Origin: Symsagittifera roscoffensis
Lineage: Eukaryota; Xenacoelomorpha; Acoela; Convolutidae
Direction: 5' to 3'
Assembly (NCBI RefSeq): GCF_963678635.1
Contig: NC_087066.1
Span: forward strand, 18,597,275-18,661,274
Length of the DNA stretch: 64,000 nt
A model generated the notes under the pieces. The model made no database searches, had not been told where the DNA came from, and worked only from the letters and a program-made list of their open reading frames with translations. Below, one piece after another: positions 14,700 to 26,449 of this stretch. The position numbers were made by a program, and so were the translations under genes. How positions within the stretch are numbered: position 1 is the stretch's first letter; each line of letters begins with the position of its first letter.

Positions 14700-17600
14700 T
14701 TCACCGCGACTGTTTTGTAGAGTCCAAGGGACGCTAGCAGAAGTTTTTGCAATTAAAGTTAAGATCTTCATCAGTTTTTTAAAGAGCAATGGGAAAGTGA
14801 GCTAAAGTCTTTAGAGCGTTAAATTGCAATTCCAACATTTTTTTCAGTGTCTTGGAAAGGTTAAAAAAGTTTTGGGAAATTCAGCTAAAATTTTGGAAAA
14901 GATAAATAACTATCCCAAAGGGTTTTCTATAGATCCTTAAGAAGTAGGGACGAAAAAATCCTTGAAGCGTTTTTTTATCATCGCGACTATTTGCTAGAGC
15001 TTTGGTAAGGTTGGCAAAAGTCCTGAGAACATTAAATTGCTATCTCAACGGATTGTTTAAAGTCTTGGGAAGCTTAAAAATATTTCAGGAAAAACAGCTA
15101 AAGTTTTGGAATGGTTATTCACTATCCCAACGAGTCTTTTTAGAATCTTGGGCAAGTTTATAAAAGCCTTGGGAAAGTCAGCTAAGACTTTGGAAACGTT
15201 AATTTACTATCCCAATGAGTTTTCCATAGATCCTGAGATGGGATGGAAAAAGCCTCGAAATGTTTTTTTCTCACTGCGACTGTTTTCTAGAGTCCAATGG
15301 ACATTAGCAGAAGATTTTGCAAAGTAAAGTTAAGATCTTCATCAATTTTTTAAAGAGCACTGGCAAATTGGGCGAAAGTCCTCAGAGCGTTAAATTGCTA
15401 TTCCAACATTTGTTTCAGTGTCTTGGAAAGGTTAAAAAAGTTTTGGGAAATTCAGCTAAAATTTTGGAAAAGATAAATAACTATCCCAAAAGGTTTTCTA
15501 TAGATCCTTAAGAAGTAGGGACGAAAAAATCCTTGAAGCGTTTTTTTATCATCGCGACTATTTGCTAGAGCTTTGGTAAGGTTGGCAAAAGTCCTGAGAA
15601 CGTTAAATTGCTATCTCAACGGATTGTTTAAAGTCTTGGGAAGCTTAAAAATATTTCAGGAAAAACAGCTAAAGTTTTGGAATGGTTATTCACTATCCCA
15701 ACGAGTCTTTTTAGAATCTTGGGCAAGTTTATAAAAGCCTTGGGAAAGTCAGCTAAGACTTTGGAAACGTTAATTTACTATCCCAATGAGTTTTCCATAG
15801 ATCCTGAGATGGGATGGAAAAAAACTTGAAATGTTTTTTTTTCAATCACCGCGACTGTTTTCTAGAGTCCAGGGGATGTTAGCTGAAGTTTTCGCACTGT
15901 AAAGTTGAGAACTTCATCAGTTTTTTTAAAGAGCTTAGGAGTTTTGGCAAAAGACCTGAGAGCGTTAAATTGAGTCCTAACGGTTTTATAGAGTTTTGGA
16001 TGGGTTAATTAACTATCCCAATGATTTTTCTTTAGATCCTTAGGAGGGATGACAAAAGCCTTGAAGCATTTTTTTAATCACCGCGACTGTTTTCTGGAGC
16101 CTTGGGAAGGTTGGCAAAAGTCCTGGGAGCGTTAAATTGCTATCTCAACCGTTTTTTTAGAGTCTTGGGAAGGTTAAAAATGTTTTAGGAAAGTCAGCTA
16201 AGGTTTTAGAGAGGTGGTCTTTTTAGAATCTCGGGCAAGGTTAAAAATACCTTGCGAAAGTCAGCTAGGACTTTTGGAAAATTTAATTTACTATCTCAAT
16301 GAGTTTTTCATAGATCTTGAAGAAGTATGAAAAAAGCCTTGAAATGATTTTTGGATCACCGCGATTGTTTTCTAGAGACCAAAGGATGTTAGCAGAAGTT
16401 TTAGCAGTGTAAATCTAAGATCTTTATCAGTTTTTTTAGAGAGCCTTGGGAAGGTTGGCAAAAGTCCTGAGAGCGTTAAATTGAGTCCTAACGGTTTCTT
16501 AGAGTCTTGAGAACATTAGCAAAAGTTTTGGTGACGTCACCTACAGTTTTGGAAGGTTTGAATTACTAACCCAATGAGTTTCTTATAGTTCCTAAGAAAG
16601 TTTGGCAAATACCTTTAAATTTTTTTTTTCATCACACGGACCGAGCCTTTTTAATTTCTTGGGCAAGTTTTAAAAAGCCTTCGGAAAGTCAGCTAACACT
16701 TTGGAAATGTTAGTTTACTATCTCACTGAGTTTTCCATAGATTCTGAGGAAGTATGAAAAAAGCCTTGAAATGATTTTGGATCACCGCGATTGATTTCTA
16801 GAGACCAAAGGATGTTAGCAGAAGTTTTAGCAGTGTAAATCTAAGATCTTTATCAGTTTTTTTAGAGAGCCTTGGGAAGGTTGGCAAAAGTCCTGAGAGC
16901 GTTAAATTGAGTCCTAATGGTTTCTTAGAGTCTTGAGAACATTAGCAAAAGTTTTGGTGACGTCACCTACAGTTTTGGAAGGTTTGAATTACTAACCCAA
17001 TGAGTTTCTTATAGTTCCTAAGAAAGTTTGGCAAATACCTTTAAATTTTTTTTTCATCACACGGACCGAGCCTTTTTAATTTCTTGGGCAAGTTTTAAAA
17101 AGCCTTCGGAAAGTCAGCTAACACTTTGGAAATGTTAGTTTACTATCTCACTGAGTTTTCCATAGATTCTGAGGAAGGATGAAACAAGCCTTGAATTGTT
17201 TTTTTTATCATTGCGACTGTTTTCTAGAGTCCAAGGGATGTTAGCAGAATTTTTTGTTGTGTAAAATTAAGATCTTCATCAGTTTTTTAAAGAGCCTTGC
17301 GAAAGTTGACAAAAGTCTTGAGAGCGGTAAATTGCTATCGCAACGGTTTTTTTAGAGTCATGGGAATGTTAAAAAGGTTTTAGGAAAGTCAGCTAAAGTT
17401 TTAGAAAGGTGATGTACTATCCCATCGAGTCTTTTTAGAAACTTGGGCAAATTTAGAAAAGCCTTGGGAAAGTCGGCTAAGACTTTGGAAATGTTAATCT
17501 ACCTTCTCAATGAGTTTTCCATAGATCCTGAGGAAGTATGGAAAAAGCCTTGAATTTTTTTTTTCATCACCGCGACTGTTTTTTAGAGTCCAAGGGATGT

Positions 17601-20600
17601 CAGCAGAAGTTTTCGCAGTGTAAATCTAAGATCTTCATCAGTTTTCTAAAAAGCCTTGGGAAGGTTAGCAAAAGTCCTGAGAGCGTTAAATTGAGTCCTT
17701 ACAGATTTTTAGAGTCTTGAGAACGAGCAAAAGTTTTGGTGAAGTCAGCTACAGTTTTGGATGAGTTAATTAACTATCCCAATGATTTTTCTTTAGATCC
17801 TTAGGAGGGATGACAAAAGCCTTGAAGCATTTTTTTAATCACCGCGACTATTTGCTGGAGCCTTGGGAAGGTTGGCAAAAGTCCTGAGAGCGTAAAATTG
17901 CTATCTCAACGGTTTTTTTCGAGTCTTGAGAAGGTTAGAAAAAGTTTTGGTGAAGTCAGCTACAGTTTTGGAAGGTTTAATTTACTAACCCAATGAGTTT
18001 CCTATAGTTCCCAAGAAAGTTTGGCGAATACCTTTAAAAAAAATTTTCATCACACGACCGAGCCTTTTTAATTTCTTGGGCACGTTTTAAAAAGCCTTCG
18101 GAAAGTCAGCTACCACTTTGGAAATGTTAATTTACTATCTCAATGAGTTTTCCATAGACTCTGAGGAAGGATGAAACAAGCCTTGAATTGTTTTTTATCA
18201 TTGAGACTGTTTTGTAGAGTCCAAGGGACGCTAGCAGAATTTTTTGCAATTAAAGTTAAGATCTTCATCAGTTTTTTAAAGAGCAATGGGAAAGTGGGCT
18301 AAAGTCTTTAGAGCGTTAAATTGCAATTCCAACATTTTTTTCAGTGTCTTGGAAAGGTTAAAAAAGTTTTGGGAAATTCAGCTAAAATTTTGGAAAAGAT
18401 AAATAACTATCCCAAAGGGTTTTCTATAGATCCTTAAGAAGTAGGGACGAAAAAATCCTTGAAGCGTTTTTTTATCATCGCGACTATTTGCTAGAGCTTT
18501 GGTAAGGTTGGCAAAAGTCCTGAGAACGTTAAATTGCTATCTCAACGGATTGTTTAAAGTCTTGGGAAGCTTAAAAATATTTCAGGAAAAACAGCTAAAG
18601 TTTTGGAATGGTTATTCACTATCCCAACGAGTCTTTTTAGAATCTTGGGCAAGTTTATAAAAGCCTTGGGAAAGTCAGCTAAGACTTTGGAAACGTTAAT
18701 TTACTATCCCAATGAGTTTTCCATAGATCCTGAGATGGGATGGAAAAAGCCTCGAAATGTTTTTTTCTCACTGCGACTGTTTTCTAGAGTCCAATGGACA
18801 TTAGCAGAAGATTTTGCAAAGTAAAGTTAAGATCTTCATCAATTTTTTAAAGAGCACTGGCAAATTGGGCGAAAGTCCTCAGAGCGTTAAATTGCTATTC
18901 CAACATTTGATTCAGTGTCTTGGAAAGGTTAAAAAAGTTTTGGGAAATTCAGCTAAAATTTTGTAAAAGATAAATAACTATCCCAAAAGGTTTTCTATAG
19001 ATCCTTAAGAAGTAGGGACGAAAAAATCCTTGAAGCGTTTTTTTATCATCGCGACTATTTGCTAGAGCTTTGGTAAGGTTGGCAAAAGTCCTGAGAACGT
19101 TAAATTGCGATCTCAACGGATTGTTTAAAGTCTTGGGAAGCTTAAAAATATTTCAGGAAAAACAGCTAAAGTTTTGGAATGGTTATTCACTATCCCAACG
19201 AGTCTTTTTAGAATCTTGGGCAAGTTTATAAAAGCCTTGGGAAAGTCAGCTAAGACCTTGGAAACGTTAATTTACTATCCCAATGAGTTTTCCATAGATC
19301 CTGAGATGGGATGGAAAAAAACTTGAAATGTTTTTTTTTTCAATCACCGCGACTGTTTTCTAGAGTCCAGGGGATGTTAGCTGAAGTTTTCGCACTGTAA
19401 AGTTGAGAACTTCATCAGTTTTTTTAAAGAGCTTAGGAGTTTTGGCAAAAGACCTGAGAGCGTTAAATTGAGTCCTAACGGTTTTATAGAGTTTTGGATG
19501 GGTTAATTAACTATCCCAATGATTTTTCTTTAGATCCTTAGGAGGGATGACAAAAGCCTTGAAGCATTTTTTTAATCACCGCGACTGTTTTCTGGAGCCT
19601 TGGGAAGGTTGGCAAAAGTCCTGGGAGCGTTAAATTGCTATCTCAACCGTTTTTTTAGAGTCTTGGGAAGGTTAAAAATGTTTTAGGAAAGTCAGTTAAG
19701 GTTTTAGAGAGGTGGTCTTTTTAGAATCTCGGGCAAGGTTAAAAATACCTTGCGAAAGTCAGCTAAGACTTTTGGAAAACTTAATTTACTATCTCAATGA
19801 GTTTTTCATAGATCTTGAAGAAGTATGAAAAAAGCCTTGAAATGATTTTTGGATCACCGCGATTGTTTTCTAGAGACCAAAGGATGTTAGCAGAAGTTTT
19901 AGCAGTGTAAATCTAAGATCTTTATCAGTTTTTTTAGAGAGCCTTGGGAAGGTTGGCAAAAGTCCTGAGAGCGTTAAATTGAGTCCTAACGGTTTCTTAG
20001 AGTCTTGAGAACATTAGCAAAAGTTTTGGTGACGTCACCTACAGTTTTGGAAGGTTTGAATTACTAACCCAATGAGTTTCTTATAGTTCCTAAGAAAGTT
20101 TGGCAAATACCTTAAAAATTTTTTTTTCATCACACGGACCGAGCCTTTTTAATTTCTTGGGCAAGTTTTAAAAAGCCTTCGGAAAGTCAGCTAACACTTT
20201 GGAAATGTTAGTTTACTATCTCACTGAGTTTTCCATAGATTCTGAGGAAGGATGAAACAAGCCTTGAATTGTTTTTTTATCATTGCGACTGTTTTCTAGA
20301 GTCCAAGGGATGTTAGCAGAATTTTTTGTTGTGCTAAATTAAGATCTTCATCAGTTTTTTAAAGAGCCTTGCGAAAGTTGACAAAAGTCTTGAGAGCGTT
20401 AAATTGCTATCGCAACGGTTTTTTTAGAGTCATGGGAATGTTAAAAAGGTTTTAGGAAAGTCAGCTAAAGTTTTAGAAAGGTGATGTACTATCCCATCGA
20501 GTCTTTTTAGAAACTTGGGCAAATTTAGAAAAGCCTTGGGAAAGTCGGCTAAGACTTTGGAAATGTTAATCTACCTTCTCAATGAGTTTTCCATAGATCC

Positions 20601-21720
20601 TGAGGAAGTATGGAAAAAGCCTTGAATTTTTTTTTCATCACCGCGACTGTTTTTTAGAGTCCAGGGGATGTCAGCAGAAGTTTTCGCAGTGTAAATCTAA
20701 GATCTTCATCAGTTTTCTAAAAAGCCTTGGGAAGGTTAGCAAAAGTCCTGAGAGCGTTAAATTGAGTCCTTACAGATTTTTAGAGTCTTGAGAACGAGCA
20801 AAAGTTTTGGTGAAGTCAGCTACAGTTTTGGATGAGTTAATTAACTATCCCAATGATTTTTCTTTAGATCCTTAGGAGGGATGACAAAAGCCTTGAAGCA
20901 TTTTTTTAATCACCGCGACTATTTGCTGGAGCCTTGGGAAGGTTGGCAAAAATCCTGAGAGCGTAAAATTGCTATCTCAACGGTTTTTTTAGAGTCTTGG
21001 GAAGGTTAAAAATGTTTTAGGAAAGTCAGCTAAGGTTTTAGAGAGGTGGTCTTTATAGAATCTCGGGCAAGGTTAAAAATACCTTGCGAAAGTCAGCTAA
21101 GACTTTTGGAAAATTTAATTTATCTCAATGAGTTTTCCATAGATCTTGAAGAAGTATGAAAAAAGATTTGAAATGATTTTTGGATCGCTGCGATTGTTTT
21201 CTAGAGACCAAAGGATGTTAGCAGAAATTTTAGCAGTGTAAATCTAAGATCTTCATCAGTTTTTTTAAAGAGCCTTGGGAAGGTTGGCAAAAGTCCTGAG
21301 AGCGTTAAATTGAGTCCTAACGGTTTCTTAGAGTCTTGAGAACATTAGCAAAAGTTTTGGTGAAGTCAGCTACAGTTTTGGAAGGTTTAATTTACTAACC
21401 CAATGAGTTTCCTATAGTTCCTAAGAAAGTTTGGCGAATACCTTTAAAAAAAATTTTCATCACACGACCGAGCCTTTTTAATTTCTTGGGCACGTTTTAA
21501 AAAGCCTTCGGAAAGTCAGCTACCACTTTGGAAATGTTAATTTACTATCTCAATGAGTTTTCCATAGACTCTGAGGAAGGATGAAACAAGCCTTGAATTG
21601 TTTTTTATCATTGAGACTGTTTTCTAGAGTCCAAGGGATGTTAGCAGAAGTTTTTGTAGTGTAAAATTAGGATCTTCATCAGTTTTTAAAGAGCCTTGCG
21701 AAGGTTGACAAAAGTCCCGA
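14700..21720. repeat. Higher-order duplication in the satellite, ~3.5-kb unit twice
   Basis: Sequence from about 14710 recurs at about 18207 with an offset of 3497 bp; for example the block at 15106 is repeated at 18603. The distinctive variant GTAGAGTCCAAGGGACGCTAG marks both starts. A smaller nested duplication of about 427 bp lies inside (about 16310-16740 and 16740-17165). Edges are approximate. Confidence 0.8.
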
Positions 21721-24655
21721 GAGCGTTAAATAGCTATTCAGAAGATTTAGAGTCTTGGAAAGGTTAAAAACTTTTGGGAAAGTCAGCTAAAGTTTTGGAA
21801 GAGTAAATTAACTATCCCATTGAGTTTTTGATAGATCCTTAGGACTGATGACAAAAGCCTCTAATTTTTTTTATGACCGCGACTATTTGCTAGAGTCTAC
21901 GGAAGGTTGGCGAAAGTCTTGGGAGTGTTAAATTGCTAACTCAACGATTTTTTTCAGTCTTGGGAAGGTTCAAAAGAGTTTAAGAAATTCAGCTAAAGTT
22001 TGGAAAGGTTATTTACTATCCCAACTAGTCTTTTTAACTTCTTGGGCAAGTTTTAAAAATCCTTGAGAAAGTCAGCTTAGTTTTTGGAAAGGTTAATTTA
22101 CTATCTCAATGAGTTTTCATTAGATCCTAAGGAAGGATGAAAAAAGCCTTGAAATGTTTTTTTATCACCGCGACTGTTTTCTAGAGTACAAGGGATGTTA
22201 ACAAAAGTTTTTGCGGTGTAAATTTTTTGCAGTGTAAAGTTAAGATCTTCATCAGTTTTTTAAAGTCTTTAGAATGTTAGAAAAAGTTTTGGTGAAGTCT
22301 GCTAAAGGTTTGGATGGGTGTTTTAACTATTCCAATGAGTTTTTTTTATAGATCCTTAGGAGGATGACAAAAGCCGTGGATCAATTTTTTTATCACCAGC
22401 GACTACTTGCTAGTGCCTTGGGAAGGTTGGTTGGCAAAAGTCTTGAGAGCGTTAAATTGCTATCTCAACGGTTTTTTAGAATCATGGGAATGTTAAAAAG
22501 GTTTTAAGAAAGTCAGCTAAAAATTTAGAAAGGTGATGTACTATCCCATCGAGTCTTTTTAGAATCTTGGGCAAGTTTAAAAAAGCCTTGGGAAAGTCGG
22601 CTAAGACTTTGGAAATGTTAATCTACCTTCTCAATGAGTTTTACATAGATCCTGAGGAAGTATGGAAAAAGCCTTGAAATGTTTTTTTTTTATCATCGCG
22701 ACTGTTTTCTAGAGTCCAGGAGATGTCAGCAGAAGTTTTCGCAGTGTAAATCTAAGATCTTCATCAGTTTTCTAAAAAGCCTTGGGAAGGTTAGCAAAAA
22801 ACCTGAGAGCGTTAAATTGAGTCCTTACAGATTTTTAGAGTCTTGAGAAGGTTAGAAATAGTTTTGGTGAAGTCAGCTAAGACTTTTGGAAAATTTAATT
22901 TATCTCAATGAGTTTTCCATAGATCTTGAAGAAGTATGAAAAAAGATTTGAAATGATTTTTGGATCGCTGCGATTGTTTTCTAGAGACCAAAGGATGTTA
23001 GCAGAAATTTTAGCAGTGTAAATCTAAGATCTTCATCAGTTTTTTTAAAGAGCCTTGGGAAGGTTGGCAAAAGTCCTGAGAGCGTTAAATTGAGTCCTAA
23101 CGGTTTCTTAGAGTCTTGAGAACATTAGCAAAAGTTTTGGTGAAGTCAGCTACAGTTTTGGAAGGTTTAATTTACTAACTCAATGAGTTTCCTATAGTTC
23201 CTAAGAAAGTTTGGCGAATACCTTTAAAAAAAATTTTCATCACACGACCGAGCTTTTTTAATTTCTTGGGCACGTTTTAAAAAGCCTTCGGAAAGTCAGC
23301 TACCACTTTGGAAATGTTAATTTACTATCTCAATGAGTTTTCCATAGACTCTGAGGAAGGATGAAACAAGCCTTGAATTGTTTTTTATCATTGAGACTGT
23401 TTTCTAGAGTCCAAGGGATGTTAGCAGAAGTTTTTGTAGTGTAAAATTAGGATCTTCATCAGTTTTTTAAAGAGCCTTGCGAAGGTTGACAAAAGTCCCG
23501 AGAGCGTTAAATAGCTATTCAGAAGATTTAGAGTCTTGGAAAGGTTAAAAACTTTTGGGAAAGTCAGCTAAAGTTTTGGAAGAGTAAATTAACTATCCCA
23601 TTGAGTTTTTGATAGATCCTTAGGACTGATGACAAAAGCCTCTAATTTTTTTTATGACCGCGACTATTTGCTAGAGTCTTCGGAAGGTTGGCGAAAGTCT
23701 TGGGAGTGTTAAATTGCTAACTCAACGATTTTTTTCAGTCTTGGGAAGGTTCAAAAGAGTTTAAGAAATTCAGCTAAAGTTTGGAAAGGTTATTTACTAT
23801 CCCAACTAGTCTTTTTAACTTCTTGGGCAAGTTTTAAAAATCCTTGAGAAAGTCAGCTTAGTTTTTGGAAAGGTTAATTTACTATCTCAATGAGTTTTCA
23901 TTAGATCCTAAGGAAGGATGAAAAAAGCCTTGAAATGTTTTTTTTATCACCGCGACTGTTTTCTAGAGTACAAGGGATGTTAACAAAAATTTTTGCGGTG
24001 TAATTTTTTTGCAGTGTAAAGTTAAGATCTTCATCAGTTTTTTAAAGTCTTTAGAATGTTAGAAAAAGTTTTGGTGAAGTCTGCTAAAGGTTTGGATGGG
24101 TGTTTTAACTATTCCAATGAGTTTTTTTTATAGATCCTTAGGAGGATGACAAAAGCCGTGGATCAATTTTTTTATCACCAGCGACTACTTGCTAGTGCCT
24201 TGGGAAGGTTGGTTGGCAAAAGTCTTGAGAGCGTTAAATTGCTATCTCAACGGTTTTTTAGAATCATGGGAATGTTAAAAAGGTTTTAAGAAAGTCAGCT
24301 AAAGTTTTAGAAAGGTGATGTACTATCCCATCGAGTCTTTTTAGAATCTTGGGCAAGTTTAAAAAAGCCTTGGGAAAGTCGGCTAAGACTTTGGAAATGT
24401 TAATCTACCTTCTCAATGAGTTTTACATAGATCCTGAGGAAGTATGGAAAAAGCCTTGAAATGTTTTTTTTTTATCATCGCGACTGTTTTCTAGAGTCCA
24501 GGAGATGTCAGCAGAAGTTTTCGCAGTGTAAATCTAAGATCTTCATCAGTTTTCTAAAAAGCCTTGGGACGGTTAGCAAAAAACCTGAGAGCGTTAAATT
24601 GAGTCCTTACAGATTTTTAGAGTCTTGAGAAGGTTAGAAATAGTTTTGGTGAAGT
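21100..24655. repeat. Higher-order duplication in the satellite, ~1.78-kb unit twice
   Basis: The block starting near 21100 (GACTTTTGGAAAATTTAATT, with the variant GATCTTGAAGAAGTATG) recurs at about 22877, giving two near-identical copies of about 1.78 kb at the right end of the array. Confidence 0.75.
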
Positions 24656-25320
24656 CAGCTAAAGCTCTGGAAGGGTTATTTTACTAACGCAATGAGTTTT
24701 CTAAAGATATTTAGAAGAGATAACAAAAGCCTTGAAGCGTTTTTTATCATCACAGCGACTGTTTTCTAGAGTACTGGGAAGGTTTTTAACTCTTGACAGT
24801 GTATAATTAAGACATACATGGGTTTCCTAAAGAGTCTTCTGAAGATTGGTAAAAGTACTGAGAGCGTTAAATTGCTATCTCAACGATTTTTTTTTATAGT
24901 CTTGGGAAAGTCAGCTAAAGTTTTGGAAAGGTTATATACTATCCCAACGAGTCTTTTCAGAATCTCGACTAAGTTTGAAAAAGACTTGGGAAATTAAGCA
25001 GAGAATTAGGCTGCGGTAGCAATATAATATCATTTTTAATTTGAATTTTTAATTCATACAATGAACCGAAAAAAGTTATTTGTTTCAATCAGTACAATGA
25101 TAAAAATCTTGATTTCAGAATTTTCCAACTCAATGTATTTCGCATTTTTTTCAAATGCATAACTAAACAAAAAAAAAGCTTGTGTGATAGTATGAACTCT
25201 TTTTTTCCAACCTATGTCGCAAATATTGTTGCGACAAAATAAGTTCATTTTGATCAAATCAGCTATTAAGTACAGCCAATGCTAAGGATAAAAATACAGA
25301 CTATTATATTACAAATAGCA

Positions 25321-25411
25321 CTTTAGCTTAAAGGTATTTTGATCTGTAGCGTATAGGTTGGGAAGGAGACCCGCAACAAAATAAGAGGGTTCGAACCCGG
25401 GCAGGGTCGAA
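25321..25411 (+). repeat. tRNA-like (pol III box A/B) sequence, SINE head candidate
   Basis: TAGCTTAAAGG near 25324 fits a box A, and GGGTTCGAACCCGGGC at 25387-25402 is a strong box B / T-arm. The intervening sequence does not fold into a convincing D arm and anticodon arm and the spacing is long, so this is a tRNA-derived relic and not a working tRNA gene. The remainder of 25011-25800 is AT-rich and I see no exon in it. Confidence 0.4.
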
Positions 25412-25798
25412 TGTTTTTAATGAATTTTTTCGTATACTAGTCAAAATTCGTCCGCTCTATAAATTGGGGCATGTTAGTTAGTAAATTTCTTTTTTTCCAA
25501 ATTGACTGGTATTGGCTTGCGTCACTTAGCAATTATGCAGACTCATGGTTGGCGTGTGTCACTTTAGTGAGTTTTACTCGTTCAGTTTTTCCCAGTAGCG
25601 TCATTGGCCATACTTTTGCTTGTGTATGCGAAGTTCGGTTTAGCCCTGGTGTTTATACATAATTAGGCTCTATGCTTTCCAAATTATCACATGCAAAATT
25701 GTGTCTTTTTGTGTGTGGTGATACTTTTTATGCATCGAATTGGCAATTTATAAGCATACATTGCGGCGTTATTGGTGTCTAGTTTTTAGAAATTTTAA

Positions 25799-25990
25799 GC
25801 ATCCGTGGTTGAGTCGTAAGTACGTGAGGCTCAAATGTGCTAGGTCGCAGATTTGAGTCCGACACGAAGCCGAGTTGTCGCTAATTAGCTGCTTATTTCT
25901 TCTTTTTCTTATTTCTCTTGATAGAGCTGCTTTTTGATCGCGTTCTCGCAAGTGTTTGCGAAGCGCAGCTTCGCCTGTGTACAAATTTAC
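25799..25990 (+). repeat. tRNA-derived SINE copy
   Basis: The head (25799-25870) begins GCATCCGTGGTTGAGTCG, with a box A (TGGTTGAGTCG) and a degenerate box B (AGATTTGAGTCC). The tail at 25940-25989 contains the palindromic core GCGAAGCGCAGCTTCGC followed by CTGTGT and an A/T-rich end. The same head-to-core layout recurs near 46361 and 46986 and in their duplicated copies, which supports one SINE family. Confidence 0.65.
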
Positions 25991-25994
25991 ATAG

Positions 25995-26440
25995 TTCAGA
26001 CTCTATAGGTCGTTTTGATTTTTTTGTTTTTCAGGAAAATTTTTAAATTTGCTCAATCTTTGATTTGCGGTTTGATTTTTGGTTTCGTTTTAGGTTCTTT
26101 TTTTTGTTAAAAGGAAGGCAAAATCCAATATCGAACAGCGAAAGTGTAAAGGTTACGAAAGGTGATCGACTTCTAATTTCGAAAATCAAATTTAGTTATC
26201 AGATTTCCCTGCAAAAGAAACAAATTACCTATGGATCCAGGTTTCTCAAATTGGGTTTATTTTATCAAAAAAGTGTCAATCATAAATTTTTTCAGAAATT
26301 CATCGACTTTTAAGGCCGCCTTTTTGTTGGAATTCCGAAGTTGAAATTTTCGGAATTCTACTCATCATACTTTTTTTTTGTTTCTTGCCTTTATTGACTC
26401 TTTTCCAACTGTCTGTTGACTATGTTCATAAATTGTTTTT
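25995..26440 (+). repeat. Dispersed repeat, module II copy
   Basis: A stretch of about 440 bp shares ordered blocks with 38276-38720 and 60050-60560: a run like ACTCTATAGGTCGTTTTGAT, then AAAAGGAAGGCAAAATCC, TTACCTATGGATCCAG, TCTCAAATTGGGTT, TCAATCATAAAT, and CTTTTCCAACTGTCTGTTG. No protein is conserved between copies, so it looks like a non-autonomous element. It ends just before an LMBRD2 splice acceptor, so its right edge is uncertain. Confidence 0.6.
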
Positions 26441-26449
26441 TTTTCCTAG

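Larger units (their letters stand above)
1..25010. repeat. Large satellite DNA array, ~560-bp composite repeat
   Basis: The whole stretch is built from diverged copies of one composite unit. Landmarks such as CTAGAGTCCAAGGGATGTTAG, CTAGAGCTTTGGTAAGGTTG and AGTCAGCTAA recur throughout in the same order. Near-identical neighbours are spaced 566 bp (positions 405 and 971) and 555 bp (1891 and 2446). Each unit is itself made of related modules with the core 'TTGGGAAAGTCAGCTAA ... TTGGAAAGGTTAA ... TATCCCAA'. All open frames inside are short, unsupported and repeat with the unit, so I call none of them genes. The array continues past the left edge and stops near 25010, where unique sequence begins. 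It lies upstream of LMBRD2 exons that lack their N-terminal partners, so it is either in an LMBRD2 intron or abuts a misassembly. Confidence 0.95.

Noticed and set aside
3631-18824. Many 60-95-residue open frames in the satellite (both strands), some repeated exactly
   Set aside because: They recur because the DNA repeats, lie in different frames in neighbouring units, contain no known domain and have no splice or gene context. They are chance frames in AT-rich satellite.
1-25010. CRISPR-like array
   Set aside because: Repeats are contiguous, hundreds of bases long and of variable length with no unique spacers, and the window is eukaryotic.
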